DNA of 64,000 bases from positions 1,736,001-1,800,000 of the forward strand of contig OW818665.1 of the NCBI GenBank assembly GCA_942493045.1. The letters run 5' to 3'. The notes beneath the pieces were generated by a model, which was not told the DNA's origin, did not search any database, and was given only the letters and a program-made list of their open reading frames with translations. A program made the translations under genes and the position numbers. Positions 17,862 to 27,315 of this stretch are shown here, piece after piece (the first letter of the stretch is position 1; the number at the start of each line of letters is the position of its first letter). The DNA comes from Teretinema sp942493045 (lineage in GTDB: Bacteria; Spirochaetota; Spirochaetia; Treponematales; Treponemataceae).

Positions 17862-18858
17862 CACTGCACGAAGAGCGCAGCACCAGGGTGGTCGGAATAG
17901 TGATAGCCCGGCCGGTACTGTTACGGCGCAGCATGTCCATCAGCGCGTGTACGGCTGTGCGGCCCATCCCCAGGCGGTCAAAACTGACCGTCGTCAGCGG
18001 CGGATTGCTGTACTGCGAAAATTCGATATTGTCAAAACCGCTGACCGACACATCCGTCGGCACTTTTAAGCCGAATTCACCCAGGGCATGCATCACCCCG
18101 AGGGCCATCTCGTCGTTGGCGCAAAACACGGCGTCCGGACGGTTGCCGCCTTCCAAAAACAGGCGCATCCGGGTATAGGCTACCGAATTATGAAAATCGC
18201 CCTCTAGGTACCAGCGCGAATCGAGTTGCAACCCATGCGCGCGCAAGGTATCGGTGAAGCCTTCAAAACGCTTTTTATTATCATAAGAATAACGATCACC
18301 GGCCATGTACACGATCTTTTTACGGCCCAAACGCAGCAGGTGGGCAGTCATTTCGGCCGCGCCCTGATAATTATCGACTATCATAGTGCAGATATTTCGA
18401 TTATCCAGCACGGCCGTGTCCGGTTCACGGTCCATCAGCACCAACGGCAGCACTCCGGAAACCGAATTGAGCAGTTCCGGCTCGATATTGGCCGAATTGA
18501 CCAGGATGGCGCCGTCCATCCATTTTTCGCGCAGCAGGCTGTAAGCCCGTTCGCGGTTATTGGTGGTGACGCTGGCAGCCAGCAGGTCAAAATCGTAGGG
18601 CACCAGGGTCTCCTGAATGCCTTTCATAATATCGGTGTAGTACGCTCCGGTAATTTCATGCAGGAAAACGCCGATTCGGTGGCTGGAGCCCATTTTCAGG
18701 TTGCGGGCCATCGTATTCGGGTGATAATCCAGTTCACGGGCTATCGCGAGAATGCGGTCACGGGTTTCTTTGTTAACTTTGGGAATATTGTTCAGGGCAT
18801 AGGAAACAGTTGAGATTGAAACCCCGGCCTGCCGGGCGATATCCTTGATTGTAGACAC
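17857..18858 (-). CDS. LacI-family transcriptional repressor
   Basis: The protein has 333 residues if translation starts at the GTG at 18856-18858, which lies 8 bases after AAGGA and gives the usual N-terminus MSTIKDIARQAGVSISTVSYAL. A longer TTG start would add 22 residues. The helix-turn-helix and hinge helix come first, up to about residue 57 (YHPNTMARNLKMGSS). The sugar-binding core follows with IGVFLHEITGAYYTDIMKGI and the late motif PTDVSVSGFDNIEFSQYSNPPLTTV. It is encoded upstream of the disaccharide operon on the same strand and is expected to bind the palindrome at 17744-17757. The inducer is probably the imported sugar or a product. Confidence 0.9.
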   Translation of the reverse strand: MSTIKDIARQAGVSISTVSYALNNIPKVNKETRDRILAIARELDYHPNTMARNLKMGSSHRIGVFLHEITGAYYTDIMKGIQETLVPYDFDLLAASVTTNNRERAYSLLREKWMDGAILVNSANIEPELLNSVSGVLPLVLMDREPDTAVLDNRNICTMIVDNYQGAAEMTAHLLRLGRKKIVYMAGDRYSYDNKKRFEGFTDTLRAHGLQLDSRWYLEGDFHNSVAYTRMRLFLEGGNRPDAVFCANDEMALGVMHALGEFGLKVPTDVSVSGFDNIEFSQYSNPPLTTVSFDRLGMGRTAVHALMDMLRRNSTGRAITIPTTLVLRSSCSV

Positions 18859-18883
18859 TCCGTACTTCCTTACAAGTATTTGT

Positions 18884-18898
18884 ACTGATTCTATCAGT
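18884..18898. other. Palindrome in the lacI leader
   Basis: ACTGAT and ATCAGT flank a three-base centre, 25 bases before the GTG start of lacI. It does not resemble the LacI-type operator at 17744-17757. It may be a small hairpin or a site for another regulator. Confidence 0.3.
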
Positions 18899-18974
18899 TT
18901 ATGCTTCTTTTTTCGTTTCCACAAGTTGAAAAGTCCGTATACAATGGACGGGAAAATAAAAAGCGGGAGAGTAA

Positions 18975-21302
18975 ATGAACAATGATCGAGTCCCGGGCCG
19001 CGCCCGTCGCGCCCTCACCGGTATAGCCCTGTCCCTGACCCTACTCGGCGCGGTAAAGCTGCCGCTTTGCGCCCAGGAAGCTCAACAACGGCCGACTGTG
19101 GCCCTGGTATTGGCCGGTGGCAGCGCCTGGGGTCTGGCGCATATCGGCGTCATCAAAGTTCTGGAGGATATGGGCATCCCGGTGGATATGGTGGTAGGAA
19201 CCAGCATGGGCGCCATTATCGGCGGCTTTTACGCCACCGGCCTGAACTCAGGCGAATTGGAGGAGATTGCCCTCCAAACGCAGTGGGTTGAACTGTTCGC
19301 CGAAACCAACGCCCCGGCTAATGAGTCTTTCTTTGACTCGCGGGACCGGCAGCTTTACGCGGTCGGCGCGGAGTTCGACCGGCGCGGCATTAAACTGGCC
19401 GGAGGTTTGGTCAGTGGTCATAAAATCTTGCGCTTTGTGGACACACTGACGGCCGATATTCCCGCGCCGCTTGACTTTGATACGCTACCGCGCCGCTTCC
19501 GGGCCGTAGCCACCGATATTTCCACCGGTCAGCGGGTAGTAATCAGCGAGGGCCGGCTGTCCGACGCCATGCGCTCCAGTATGGGTGTACCCGGGGCCTT
19601 CGAGCCTTACCTCCATCAGGGCCGTTATCTGGTGGACGGCTTTCTGGTGGACAATCTGCCCATCGCCGCCGCCCGCTCCATCGGCGCGGATCTGGTGATC
19701 GCCGTAGACCTGGTGGACAGCAGCATTCCAGAACCGGAGGAGCTCACCAGAACACCGCTGACTACCCTGCTGCGCACCTTCGATATCATGCTGCGCAACA
19801 ACGTAAATCCCCAACTGCCGCTGGCCGATCTGATACTGACGGTCGATGTCAAAGATTTCATTCAAGCTGATTTTTCCAAAACTATCGAATTAATCGAACG
19901 CGGCGAACAAACCGCCCGGCAGTCCATAGAACAGATAGCGGCGCTGCGTGAGCGGACCCTGAGCGGGAGCGCGCAAGCAATTACCACGGAAGCTGCGGCA
20001 GTCGAAGCTACCGAAACCGCATCTGCCCCGTCGCCGCAGCATCAACTACCCCGGCGGCTTGAGGCTACCGCCATCGAGCGCATTGAAATACGGGGCGGAG
20101 ACCAAAAGAGCCAGTTCCAGGCGGCGCGGATTTTTGAGGTTGTGCGCCATCGCGTACCCTCGGCCCGGGAACTGCAGGACCTCTGCGCCGCCTTGGATCG
20201 CGCCGTTCCGCTGGCCGGCATCCGGGTTTACCGTGACAGCGGCGCTGAACGCCCCACTCTGGTAGTCGAACTGAAGGCCCCGAATAAGGCGGGCCATGCC
20301 CTGCGTCTGGCAGTACTTTACGAAGCCACCTATTCCAGCTACATGACTTCAAATATGATACTTGAGCCGGCCGTGGTGCTGCGCGGTCTGACAACCGCGG
20401 ACTCCCGCTTAACCGTCAATGCCCGGCTACTGGACGCGCCCGGCTTATATATCGACTTTATTCAGCCTTTTGGAAAACATTTCTACGCCGCGCTGGCCCT
20501 GGAAGCGGCTAAAGACTTTGATACCTGGATTACCGAAGACTCTCTGGCTTATCAGTTTCAAACTTCGTCCCGCAGCGTAAGCGTCGCTCTCGGCTCGCTG
20601 CCGGTACCGGCCGTCAATCTGGCTCTGGCCGCCACCCTGGAATTTGTGGACCGTGAGCGGCTGAGCGAGGTGGCGGATCAAAATTCGGTGGATTACGCCC
20701 TGCTTTTAGAGGGAAATTTGGAAGTGTGCCGCCTGAACGCGCCGATTTTTCCAATGGACGGAATTTCGGCTCGAGTCCAGTACCGGGTATCCCGGACAGA
20801 ATGGCTTTCAGAGCGGAACTTTGCCGTGTTGCAGACCAGCGGCAGCACTTTCCTGTCCCTCGGAACGCCCTTCTCGGTAGCGCTGCTGTGGACCGCCGGC
20901 ACCGACTTCAGCACCAGTCTGACTCCCGACAATGCCGCCCCGCCGTTTTACAAACCGGATCTCTCCAACCGCCGGCTTTTTCCCGCTCCGCTGACCGTCG
21001 GCGAACGCATCGGCAGTCATGTGGCTGGCTTAGGTCTGGAAATAAAACACCAACTAAACTGGAGCAGCCGGGGCATAACAGTGCCGGCCTTTTTGATACT
21101 CAACGCGGCCGCCGGGTCGGTAATTCAGGATCCGGAGCACTTTGAATGGAACAGCGGCCTGCTGCACTGGAACGCGGCCGGCGGCTGCGGAATCCGGTTC
21201 AGCGATGCCTTCGGTCTGGCCGCGCGCGCCGGAATTTCACGGAATACCGCCAATCAATATACGCCGTTTATCTCCCTGGATCTGGGAGCAATCGGATACT
21301 GA
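18975..21302 (+). CDS. Patatin-like phospholipase with C-terminal outer-membrane barrel (PlpD/BamA-like)
   Basis: The protein has 775 residues, with a signal peptide up to about residue 33. The patatin domain covers about 40-320. It has an oxyanion loop GGSAWGLAHIG at 48-58, the nucleophile elbow GTSMG with Ser77, and the dyad Asp in LVDGFLVDN near 219. An Ala/Thr/Glu-rich linker (335-355) leads to a POTRA-like segment, then a long beta-strand-rich region ending in SLDLGAIGY, as in Omp85-type barrels. This is the layout of type Vd secretion (PlpD). It is probably an outer-membrane-associated lipase. The usual Arg/Lys in GGGxRG is Trp here. GGGAGAG precedes the ATG. Confidence 0.8.
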   Translation: MNNDRVPGRARRALTGIALSLTLLGAVKLPLCAQEAQQRPTVALVLAGGSAWGLAHIGVIKVLEDMGIPVDMVVGTSMGAIIGGFYATGLNSGELEEIALQTQWVELFAETNAPANESFFDSRDRQLYAVGAEFDRRGIKLAGGLVSGHKILRFVDTLTADIPAPLDFDTLPRRFRAVATDISTGQRVVISEGRLSDAMRSSMGVPGAFEPYLHQGRYLVDGFLVDNLPIAAARSIGADLVIAVDLVDSSIPEPEELTRTPLTTLLRTFDIMLRNNVNPQLPLADLILTVDVKDFIQADFSKTIELIERGEQTARQSIEQIAALRERTLSGSAQAITTEAAAVEATETASAPSPQHQLPRRLEATAIERIEIRGGDQKSQFQAARIFEVVRHRVPSARELQDLCAALDRAVPLAGIRVYRDSGAERPTLVVELKAPNKAGHALRLAVLYEATYSSYMTSNMILEPAVVLRGLTTADSRLTVNARLLDAPGLYIDFIQPFGKHFYAALALEAAKDFDTWITEDSLAYQFQTSSRSVSVALGSLPVPAVNLALAATLEFVDRERLSEVADQNSVDYALLLEGNLEVCRLNAPIFPMDGISARVQYRVSRTEWLSERNFAVLQTSGSTFLSLGTPFSVALLWTAGTDFSTSLTPDNAAPPFYKPDLSNRRLFPAPLTVGERIGSHVAGLGLEIKHQLNWSSRGITVPAFLILNAAAGSVIQDPEHFEWNSGLLHWNAAGGCGIRFSDAFGLAARAGISRNTANQYTPFISLDLGAIGY

Positions 21303-21313
21303 CCGGCAGGAGC

Positions 21314-21928
21314 TTACGGTCGAGCCAGGCCCATGTAGTCGACCATCGTCTGAATGACGCGATCCGCCTCATCCTCTTTGTCGGTGGCCAGTACTATCGC
21401 GAAATAATATACTTCACCCATCAAGACGAATACCCGCCCGCCGGTGCTAGAGCCGGTGCCGCGTTCATAACTGAAAGAGCCGATATATCCGGCCTGCTTG
21501 TACTGTGAAACGGGATTCATATCCGGAGCGCGGATAACCGCGTCGCGTACCAGACTGTCCCGCACTACCCGCTCGGCGCTGGCGTTCAGAATTGAAAGCT
21601 TGTGCTCTGCGCTTGATGCGTCGATGGGCTGCGGAAATTTCTCAAATTCGATGTAGATGCTTTCCAGCGGGCCATTGCTCAGGAGTACACTGGTTTCGGT
21701 AACTGCCGTGGCGCTAAAACCTTCAGGGACGGCAATGCGGAACACTGCGGAAGGGTGGCTGTACAAGGTAAAACCGGAAAGCGGGTCTTCAGCGTTCATG
21801 GCGACTGCCGCGGTTTCGTTGCCATCGTCGGCACCGCGGGGGCGGCAGGAGCCCACCGTCAATAAAGCAAGGCCCAGCAGCACAGCCCCACATCTCCGCA
21901 TCAATTTATGCATGTTGAACCTTACCAT
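21314..21928 (-). CDS. Predicted lipoprotein of unknown function
   Basis: The protein has 204 residues from the ATG at 21926-21928, chosen because GAGGTG lies 7 bases before it. The signal ends in the lipobox LLTVGSC at about residue 28. The mature part has a stretch FRIAVPEGFSATAV and alternating beta-like segments. No family is recognised with certainty. It starts just after the AIM24-family gene on the same strand, with 11 bases between stop and start, and is probably co-transcribed with it. Confidence 0.7.
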   Translation of the reverse strand: MVRFNMHKLMRRCGAVLLGLALLTVGSCRPRGADDGNETAAVAMNAEDPLSGFTLYSHPSAVFRIAVPEGFSATAVTETSVLLSNGPLESIYIEFEKFPQPIDASSAEHKLSILNASAERVVRDSLVRDAVIRAPDMNPVSQYKQAGYIGSFSYERGTGSSTGGRVFVLMGEVYYFAIVLATDKEDEADRVIQTMVDYMGLARP

Positions 21929-21939
21929 AGTGAAACACC

Positions 21940-22617
21940 TCAATTATTTTTAGACGGCAGGAAGGGAGCCAGAGCATGAGCCAGAGCCGGAACATTGCGG
22001 GTCTGCAGCCAGATCGCGCCGGGACCGGTATATTCGCAGACCAGGCCTTCGCCGGAGGCAAAGGTGGAGAACAAGCCCTTGGAAGATTTCCGTATCTTGT
22101 AGGTAACGCTTTCTTCGAAAGCCACGATATGACCGGTGTCCACGCGATATGTTTGGCCGGCGGCCAATTCTTTTTTGATCACCGCGCCGTAGGAGTTCAG
22201 GAAAAGGGTGCCGCGGCCGCTGATCTTCTGCAGAAACAGTCCTTCTCCGGATACGAGTGCCTTCAGCGAGCCCTGGGTGGACAGTTCCAGATCGGCGGTA
22301 CCGGCCAGATAGGTACCGCCCTGGGCATAAAGGGTGTTGGTATTCATTTCAAAAGCGATGATATCGCCGGGTACCGTGGGCGCCAGAATTAGTTCGCTGT
22401 TTTCCTCGGTGGCGGTGAACAGGGAACAAAACAGAGACTCGCCGCCGATGGCCGCCTTGATGGCCCCAAAGGCGCCCTTGCCGCTGGTTTTGGCCGCCAG
22501 TTCAATGCTGCTGGTCATGCCGACCATCGCGCCGGACTCGGCCTTAAAAGTCTCCCCCTTGGCGAGGATTACGCGCAATACCGTAAAAACCGGTCCGTTT
22601 TCAATGTTAAATTTCAT
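21940..22617 (-). CDS. AIM24-family protein (TIGR00266 type)
   Basis: This 225-residue, Gly-rich, beta-strand-rich protein belongs to the AIM24/DUF124 family. Typical stretches are ESGAMVGMTSSIEL, GGESLFCSLFTA, GDIIAFEMN, GSGEGL-like repeats (VSGEGLFLQKISGRGTLFL in parts) and a terminal PGAIWLQTRN. In bacteria the family has no agreed function; fungal Aim24 is mitochondrial. There is no signal peptide or membrane segment. A promoter candidate lies at 22659-22688, and GGAAGGAG precedes the ATG. Confidence 0.85.
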   Translation of the reverse strand: MKFNIENGPVFTVLRVILAKGETFKAESGAMVGMTSSIELAAKTSGKGAFGAIKAAIGGESLFCSLFTATEENSELILAPTVPGDIIAFEMNTNTLYAQGGTYLAGTADLELSTQGSLKALVSGEGLFLQKISGRGTLFLNSYGAVIKKELAAGQTYRVDTGHIVAFEESVTYKIRKSSKGLFSTFASGEGLVCEYTGPGAIWLQTRNVPALAHALAPFLPSKNN

Positions 22618-22658
22618 AGCTTACTCCTTCCTGCAGATTAAGAAAACTTTCTGTAGGA

Positions 22659-22688
22659 AGTGTAAGCCACAGCGGCGCCGGCGCGCAA
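22659..22688 (-). promoter_or_regulatory. Promoter candidate for the AIM24 gene
   Basis: On the minus strand, TTGCGC (22683-22688) and TACACT (22659-22664) are separated by 18 bases, in the short gap after the HEAT-repeat gene. Confidence 0.4.
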
Positions 22689-22709
22689 CAAAAAACGGGC
22701 GGATTTCCC

Positions 22710-23906
22710 TTAGTTCGGGAAACTCTTCAAGGCCTCATCCAGGGCGCGCAGAATGTGCGCGTCATAATCGATAAACCTGGCCTCCTGCAGGGCACCGCGG
22801 CCCAGCGGATTACCGGAAGCGGCAATGCTGGCGATAATCTGGCGGATCAAGCTCTTGTCGCGTACGGTATTGCCCTTCACCTTTTCCATCACGTTATATT
22901 CGGAGAGGCGAGTCGAAAGAAAACGTACCGCTTCATCACCGCCGTTAACACCCAGAGCCTGATAGGCCTTGAGGGTTTCTTCAAGCGAAGCGTCATTTTT
23001 GCGGTCCAGGCGGATAAGTTCAATGTAAACCGGAACAACGTCCTCGCCCTTGTCAGACAAACCGATCAGGGCATTCATAGCCGCGACGCGCAGCTTTACC
23101 AGCGCCATGCGGGAAGAAACATCCTGAGCAACGCGGTCAATGCCGATCCGCAAAGCCCACTTTGCCACCAGGGCTTTGCGCGGAGCGGGAGCCCTTGAGG
23201 CGTACGAGGCTTCCAGGGCGGCCACCTTGATATCTATGGACGGATTACTCTCCAGAATTTTAAGCAGGCTGTCGGTCGGGTCTTCCATCATATCAAGAAG
23301 CGCGGCCTTGGCGTCGGACCGAATGCGGGAAGCGGATGAATACCAGCCCTGGGAAGCCAGGAAAACAGCCTCATAACCGGATTCATCACGCATTGCCGCC
23401 AACGCGCTGACCAGGCCGGCGGCTACCGTTTCCTGTTCGCGGCTCTTGGAGGCTACCGGCCCGTTATTGAGGCCGTTGAGGTCCACAGCCAGGCGCGGCG
23501 CGTACTCTGTAGCGCGGATTTTACCGAGGGCGAGGGCCGCGTCGTTTTTCAGTACCGGGTCCGGGGAATCCGTGTACACGCTGAAGATCAGTTCCGCGGA
23601 CTCACGGCTGTTCAGATCGCCGAGTTCCTGGACAGCGAGCTTAGCCAGTTTGATTTTGGCCTCGCGCTCCGCTACCGTACCGATGGTAAATTGACTGGCC
23701 ACGACAGTGTCCAGCACGCCGTCCAAAAAGGGAATAAACTCCCGGTCATCCTTGGCGGTTACCTGCAGCAGCACATTGACGCGCTGTTCGTCGGAAGCAA
23801 CATTTTTATACAACTGCTCATACATCACTACATCTTCATTCAGCGCAAAAGCTGAACCAGCTAGTACACCGAGCATCAACACCATCAGAGTCAGTTTCTT
23901 CATCAT
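22710..23906 (-). CDS. Secreted HEAT-like repeat protein
   Basis: The protein has about 398 residues. GGGGA just before the ATG-ATG at 23901-23906 supports this start. The signal peptide is MMKKLTLMVLMLGVLAGSAFA, cleaved before LNEDV. The mature protein is all-helical, with repeated 30-40 residue units containing DAALALGKI, AKAALLDMM, AALEASYAS and AAMNALIGL. These resemble HEAT/PBS-lyase-type repeats and suggest a periplasmic scaffold or binding protein. The downstream partner is not known. It follows the YD-repeat lipoprotein gene on the same strand by 14 bases, so the two are probably one transcript. Confidence 0.75.
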   Translation of the reverse strand: MMKKLTLMVLMLGVLAGSAFALNEDVVMYEQLYKNVASDEQRVNVLLQVTAKDDREFIPFLDGVLDTVVASQFTIGTVAEREAKIKLAKLAVQELGDLNSRESAELIFSVYTDSPDPVLKNDAALALGKIRATEYAPRLAVDLNGLNNGPVASKSREQETVAAGLVSALAAMRDESGYEAVFLASQGWYSSASRIRSDAKAALLDMMEDPTDSLLKILESNPSIDIKVAALEASYASRAPAPRKALVAKWALRIGIDRVAQDVSSRMALVKLRVAAMNALIGLSDKGEDVVPVYIELIRLDRKNDASLEETLKAYQALGVNGGDEAVRFLSTRLSEYNVMEKVKGNTVRDKSLIRQIIASIAASGNPLGRGALQEARFIDYDAHILRALDEALKSFPN

Positions 23907-23920
23907 TTGATTCCCCATAT

Positions 23921-24832
23921 TCAGTATTCTCCGCCGCTGCGGGTAAAAGAAAGCCAGGTCTGTTTTTTTGTCTCGATCAGTTTTCCAGCCCGGTTATAAA
24001 ACTCCGTTTCCAGAGGATTACCGGCCTGGTCATTTCGGTAACGAACCGAAGACTGCAACGCACCTGTCGCGCCGCGCACCTCTTCTCCGGCTAAAAAACC
24101 ATTTTCATTCGTATAGGTGGTCTGGCGAAGCAAGGTATCGCGCCCGTCATATTCCCGCTCCGTCTCCAGCAGACCGGCGTTTGAATACCGGCGCTCAAAG
24201 CGCTTGATGGTTTCGCCATTACCGCCGCGCACCAGCATACGCGCGATCCGATCGTCTTCATAGATATACACCGTTTCCACCCGGTTCCCGGAAGAAGCCT
24301 GTACCAGATACGATATTCGCCGTCCGGCGTCGTCATAGCCGTATTCCGCGGTGGATCTCCGCTGCCCGCGCCCGTCTTCAACGGTTTCGACGCTCAGTAA
24401 ACCGGAACGGAACTCTTGTATGATTCTGCCGGTCAGGACTCCGCCGGAGTCCGTAGTGCTGATCATCCGGACACCGTTCTCAGCATAGCTGTACAGTTTT
24501 CGTGAAACCAGGGTGCCCCGCGCGTCAAACTGTTCTTCGGTCAGGGGATCGCCATTGGCGGCATAACCATAGCGGACGGCTGAGGTTAACACACCGTCCG
24601 GATAGCGGGTTTCCGCGGTTTCAGGAAGCCAGAGCGTCACGGTCCGCGGCCGCGCCGGCAGTGATTGCGCCGGTTGGGGTTGAGCCGGCCGCGAAGTTTG
24701 CCGCGCTGAATCCTGCGTGACCGAAGACGGAACAGCGGCGGGAGTCACGGTTTCAGAGCGCCCGGTACTCAGGCAGGAAGCCAAAAGAGCCATCAAGGCC
24801 GGTAAATATAAAAGCACTGACCAGTTTCGCAT
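23921..24832 (-). CDS. Lipoprotein with YD/RHS-like repeats
   Basis: The protein has 303 residues from the ATG at 24830-24832, which follows GGGGAGGGG. The lipobox is ALLASC at about residue 20. A Pro/Ala/Ser-rich linker follows. From about residue 70 there are short beta-hairpin repeats such as YGYDDAGRRISYLV, YSNAGLLETEREYDG and YRNDQAGNPLETEFY. These resemble RHS/YD or MORN-variant repeats and are common in spirochaete surface lipoproteins. No toxin domain is present. It lies downstream of a promoter followed by a terminator-like hairpin (24882-24972) and upstream of the HEAT-repeat gene. Confidence 0.75.
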   Translation of the reverse strand: MRNWSVLLYLPALMALLASCLSTGRSETVTPAAVPSSVTQDSARQTSRPAQPQPAQSLPARPRTVTLWLPETAETRYPDGVLTSAVRYGYAANGDPLTEEQFDARGTLVSRKLYSYAENGVRMISTTDSGGVLTGRIIQEFRSGLLSVETVEDGRGQRRSTAEYGYDDAGRRISYLVQASSGNRVETVYIYEDDRIARMLVRGGNGETIKRFERRYSNAGLLETEREYDGRDTLLRQTTYTNENGFLAGEEVRGATGALQSSVRYRNDQAGNPLETEFYNRAGKLIETKKQTWLSFTRSGGEY

Positions 24833-24881
24833 TGCCCCTCCCCGCCGGTTTCGCGGCTGTAAGCCAGTCACCGCAGATAAA

Positions 24882-24926
24882 AAAAAGCCGTTCCCTGCGT
24901 TTTTTAACAGAAAGGAACGACTTTTT
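24882..24926 (-). terminator. Terminator-like hairpin in the leader of the YD-repeat lipoprotein gene
   Basis: On the minus strand, AAAAAGTCGTTCC pairs with GGAACGGCTTTTT with one mismatch, and a run of eight T follows. It starts about 18 bases after the -10 box at 24944-24949 and ends 50 bases before the ATG of the lipoprotein gene. It therefore looks like an attenuator or the end of a very short RNA. Confidence 0.6.
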
Positions 24927-24943
24927 ATTGTTATCTGAAGCAG

Positions 24944-24972
24944 ACAATAACGAATAATTTCTAAAATGTCAA
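24944..24972 (-). promoter_or_regulatory. Promoter candidate for the YD-repeat lipoprotein operon
   Basis: On the minus strand, TTGACA (24967-24972) and TATTGT (24944-24949) are 17 bases apart. The terminator-like hairpin follows immediately. Confidence 0.6.
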
Positions 24973-25103
24973 CTCGCTCCGGACGGTAGAGTTCCGGCAA
25001 CGCCCTATATGACAGGCATCCTGTGATTTTGGAGATAATCAGGTTAATTCAGGAGAGATGCATTATAATCTGTATAATATATTACCCGCGTCAAGGAGTT
25101 CTG

Positions 25104-27301
25104 ATGCGTAATTACCGTTTACAGCGTCTGCTTATTTTAGTGATCCTCGCGCTTTCGGGAACGTTTGGCTCCCTTCTTCCCGCGGCCGCTGAAAATCAAA
25201 GCCAGGACAAAAAAATTACCATCTACCTTTTCAACGGCCTCGCCTCACGCGGTCGCTGGGAATCAGAATTTGAAGCGACTCTGGTTCGGCTGCTGAACGA
25301 AGAAATCACGAACCGCTATATACTTTTCTCGGAGAATTTGGGATTCGAGAGCAATCAAAGCGACAGCGACCGGGAAAGCATGCTCGCCGACATCAGGCGC
25401 AGGACAGCCGCCAACCCGGCGGATCTGGTTATCGCCGTACTGCCCTCCGCCAACCTTTTCCTGCGGCAGTATGGTGACGCCTTGTTTCCCGACGCCACAA
25501 AAGTACACGTACTGCCGAACAGTCTCAGCATTCCGCAGCTGCGTCAGCTGCCGAATCACCTGGTCATTCCGAGCGCTTCTCCAGATGCCATCCGGCAGAC
25601 TTTGCGCCTGATGGTCGGGCAATATCCTCTGACAGAAAAACTGGTACTGGTAAGCGGAATGTCCGACAATGACAGGGCCTATCTGCAAACCGCTCAGGAA
25701 GTGGTGGACAATGAAAGCTGGCCGTTTGAAGTAGAATACTGGATCGGCGATACCGTTTCTGAACTCCAGCAAAAAGCCGCGTCACTCGATGAGCGCGGCG
25801 CGGTGCTCTTCCTCTCGCACGAAATGGACCACAACGGTAGTATTAACAACTCAACAATGATAGCTCAGGCTCTGGCCAAGGCCACATCAAGACCGGTATA
25901 CACCTTTTATGAAACCATACTGGGTTACGGCCTGCTGGGCGGAATACTTACCAGTATAGAATCCTATGCCCAGGCGACTCTTGATGTCTGTATCACAATC
26001 CTGGATCCGCGGCACCCGGACCCTCCGGCAACACAAGCAACGGTTCTGTACCCGCTTTTTGACTGGAAGGTAGCCCGCCAGCTTCGACTGAGCCAGGGCG
26101 ATTTCTCTCCCGGAAGCCGCTTTATTAACCGTGAACCGACACTCTGGCAGGACTACCGCGGCGCGGTAATCGCGGCGGCGGCGGTTCTGGCAGTCCAAAC
26201 CATCCTGATCGGACTGCTGGTTACCACAATCCGCAGACGGCGTCTGGCCGAGCGCACGCTTTCTCAAAGCTACCAGCAGCTGCGTTCGATCAGCAGTAAT
26301 CTTACCACCGGCGTGATTTATCAGGCCCTGGCAGAGGCCGACGGCAAACACCGCTTTACCTATATCAGTGAGGCCATCGAATCCTTCTACGGTATCCCGG
26401 TCGACGAAGCGTTGCGGGATTCTGAACGAGTTTACAGCCATATCCATCCGGAAGATCTCCAGCCTCTCTTTCAAGCCGAGCAGCTGGCCCTGGATCAGCA
26501 TTCAGTTTTGAACCACCAGTGCCGTATACGCTCTCGCGACGGTAACTATCATTGGGCAATCATCCGCGCCACCCCCGGAACCACCTCTGACGGTCAAAAA
26601 TATTTTGACGGCCTGTTGGTAGACATCAGTAACCAGAAAGATCTGGAAGTACGATTACAAACCAGTCTGCGGGAAAAAGAAACATTGATCCGGGAGCTGT
26701 ATCACCGTACTAAAAATACACTTCAGGTAATTCATGGCCTGCTGGTCCTGCAGGCGGCAGAGCTCCCCAAAAACACCGTGATCACCAATTTTGTCAAAAC
26801 AACAGAGGGCCGCCTGGAAGCGATTGCCTGGTTCACCGGCTTTTATATAAAGGACAGGATCTGTCAATGATTCATCTGCCGGAATATGTATCCAGCCTCA
26901 GTCAGGCCGTGATGGAAAGCTACCAGCGGCCCGGCTTAAACGTCACGCTGCAAAATCATATCGATCCCATTTCCCTTAACATCGATACTTCTGTACCCAT
27001 CGGGATTATCATCAACGAGTTGATGACCAACTCGCTGAAACATGGTTTTGCCGAACGCGCGACCGGAACTATCGTTATCAGTATCCGGCAGGAAAACGAT
27101 CAGGGTGTTTTACTGGAATACAACGATGACGGTTCAGGTTTCCCGCCGGGTGAAAATCCGCGTCAGAATTCGGGACTCGGCATGAAGCTGCTTTTCAGCA
27201 TCGGAGAAGATCAGTTGCAGGGCAAGGTTGAGTTCGCTTCGCAAAATGGAGTAAGCTACCGGTTGCGGTGCAACACAAAACTGCATGTCATTCGGGTTTA
27301 A
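25104..27301 (+). pseudogene. Periplasmic-sensor PAS/HisKA_2 histidine kinase, split by a frameshift
   Basis: Frame 1 runs from the ATG at 25104 (AAGGAG before it) to 26870, and frame 2 continues to 27301. Together they would encode about 732 residues: a signal peptide (1-31), an ABC-substrate-binding-like periplasmic domain (35-340), a membrane helix (352-374), PAS (390-510), HisKA_2 with LIRELYHRTKNTLQVIHGLL (near 530), and an ATPase with NELMTNSLKHGF and NDDGSGF. Around 26826-26830 one base is missing: restoring a C in GATTGCCTGG gives AIALVHRLLYKGQDLSMIHLPEY, the expected family sequence. As read, the first part ends GFYIKDRICQ without an ATPase. It could be a real mutation, a sequencing error or, less likely, programmed slippage. 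Confidence 0.85.
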
Positions 27302-27315
27302 CGGGCGGTGCAAAA

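Noticed and set aside
24714..24938. Short open frames opposite the YD-repeat lipoprotein leader
   Set aside because: No ribosome site, and they overlap the lipoprotein gene and the terminator-like hairpin.
25064..25078. Two TATAAT boxes upstream of the split kinase gene
   Set aside because: Neither has a recognisable -35 box at 16-18 bases, so no promoter is claimed, although one probably starts there.
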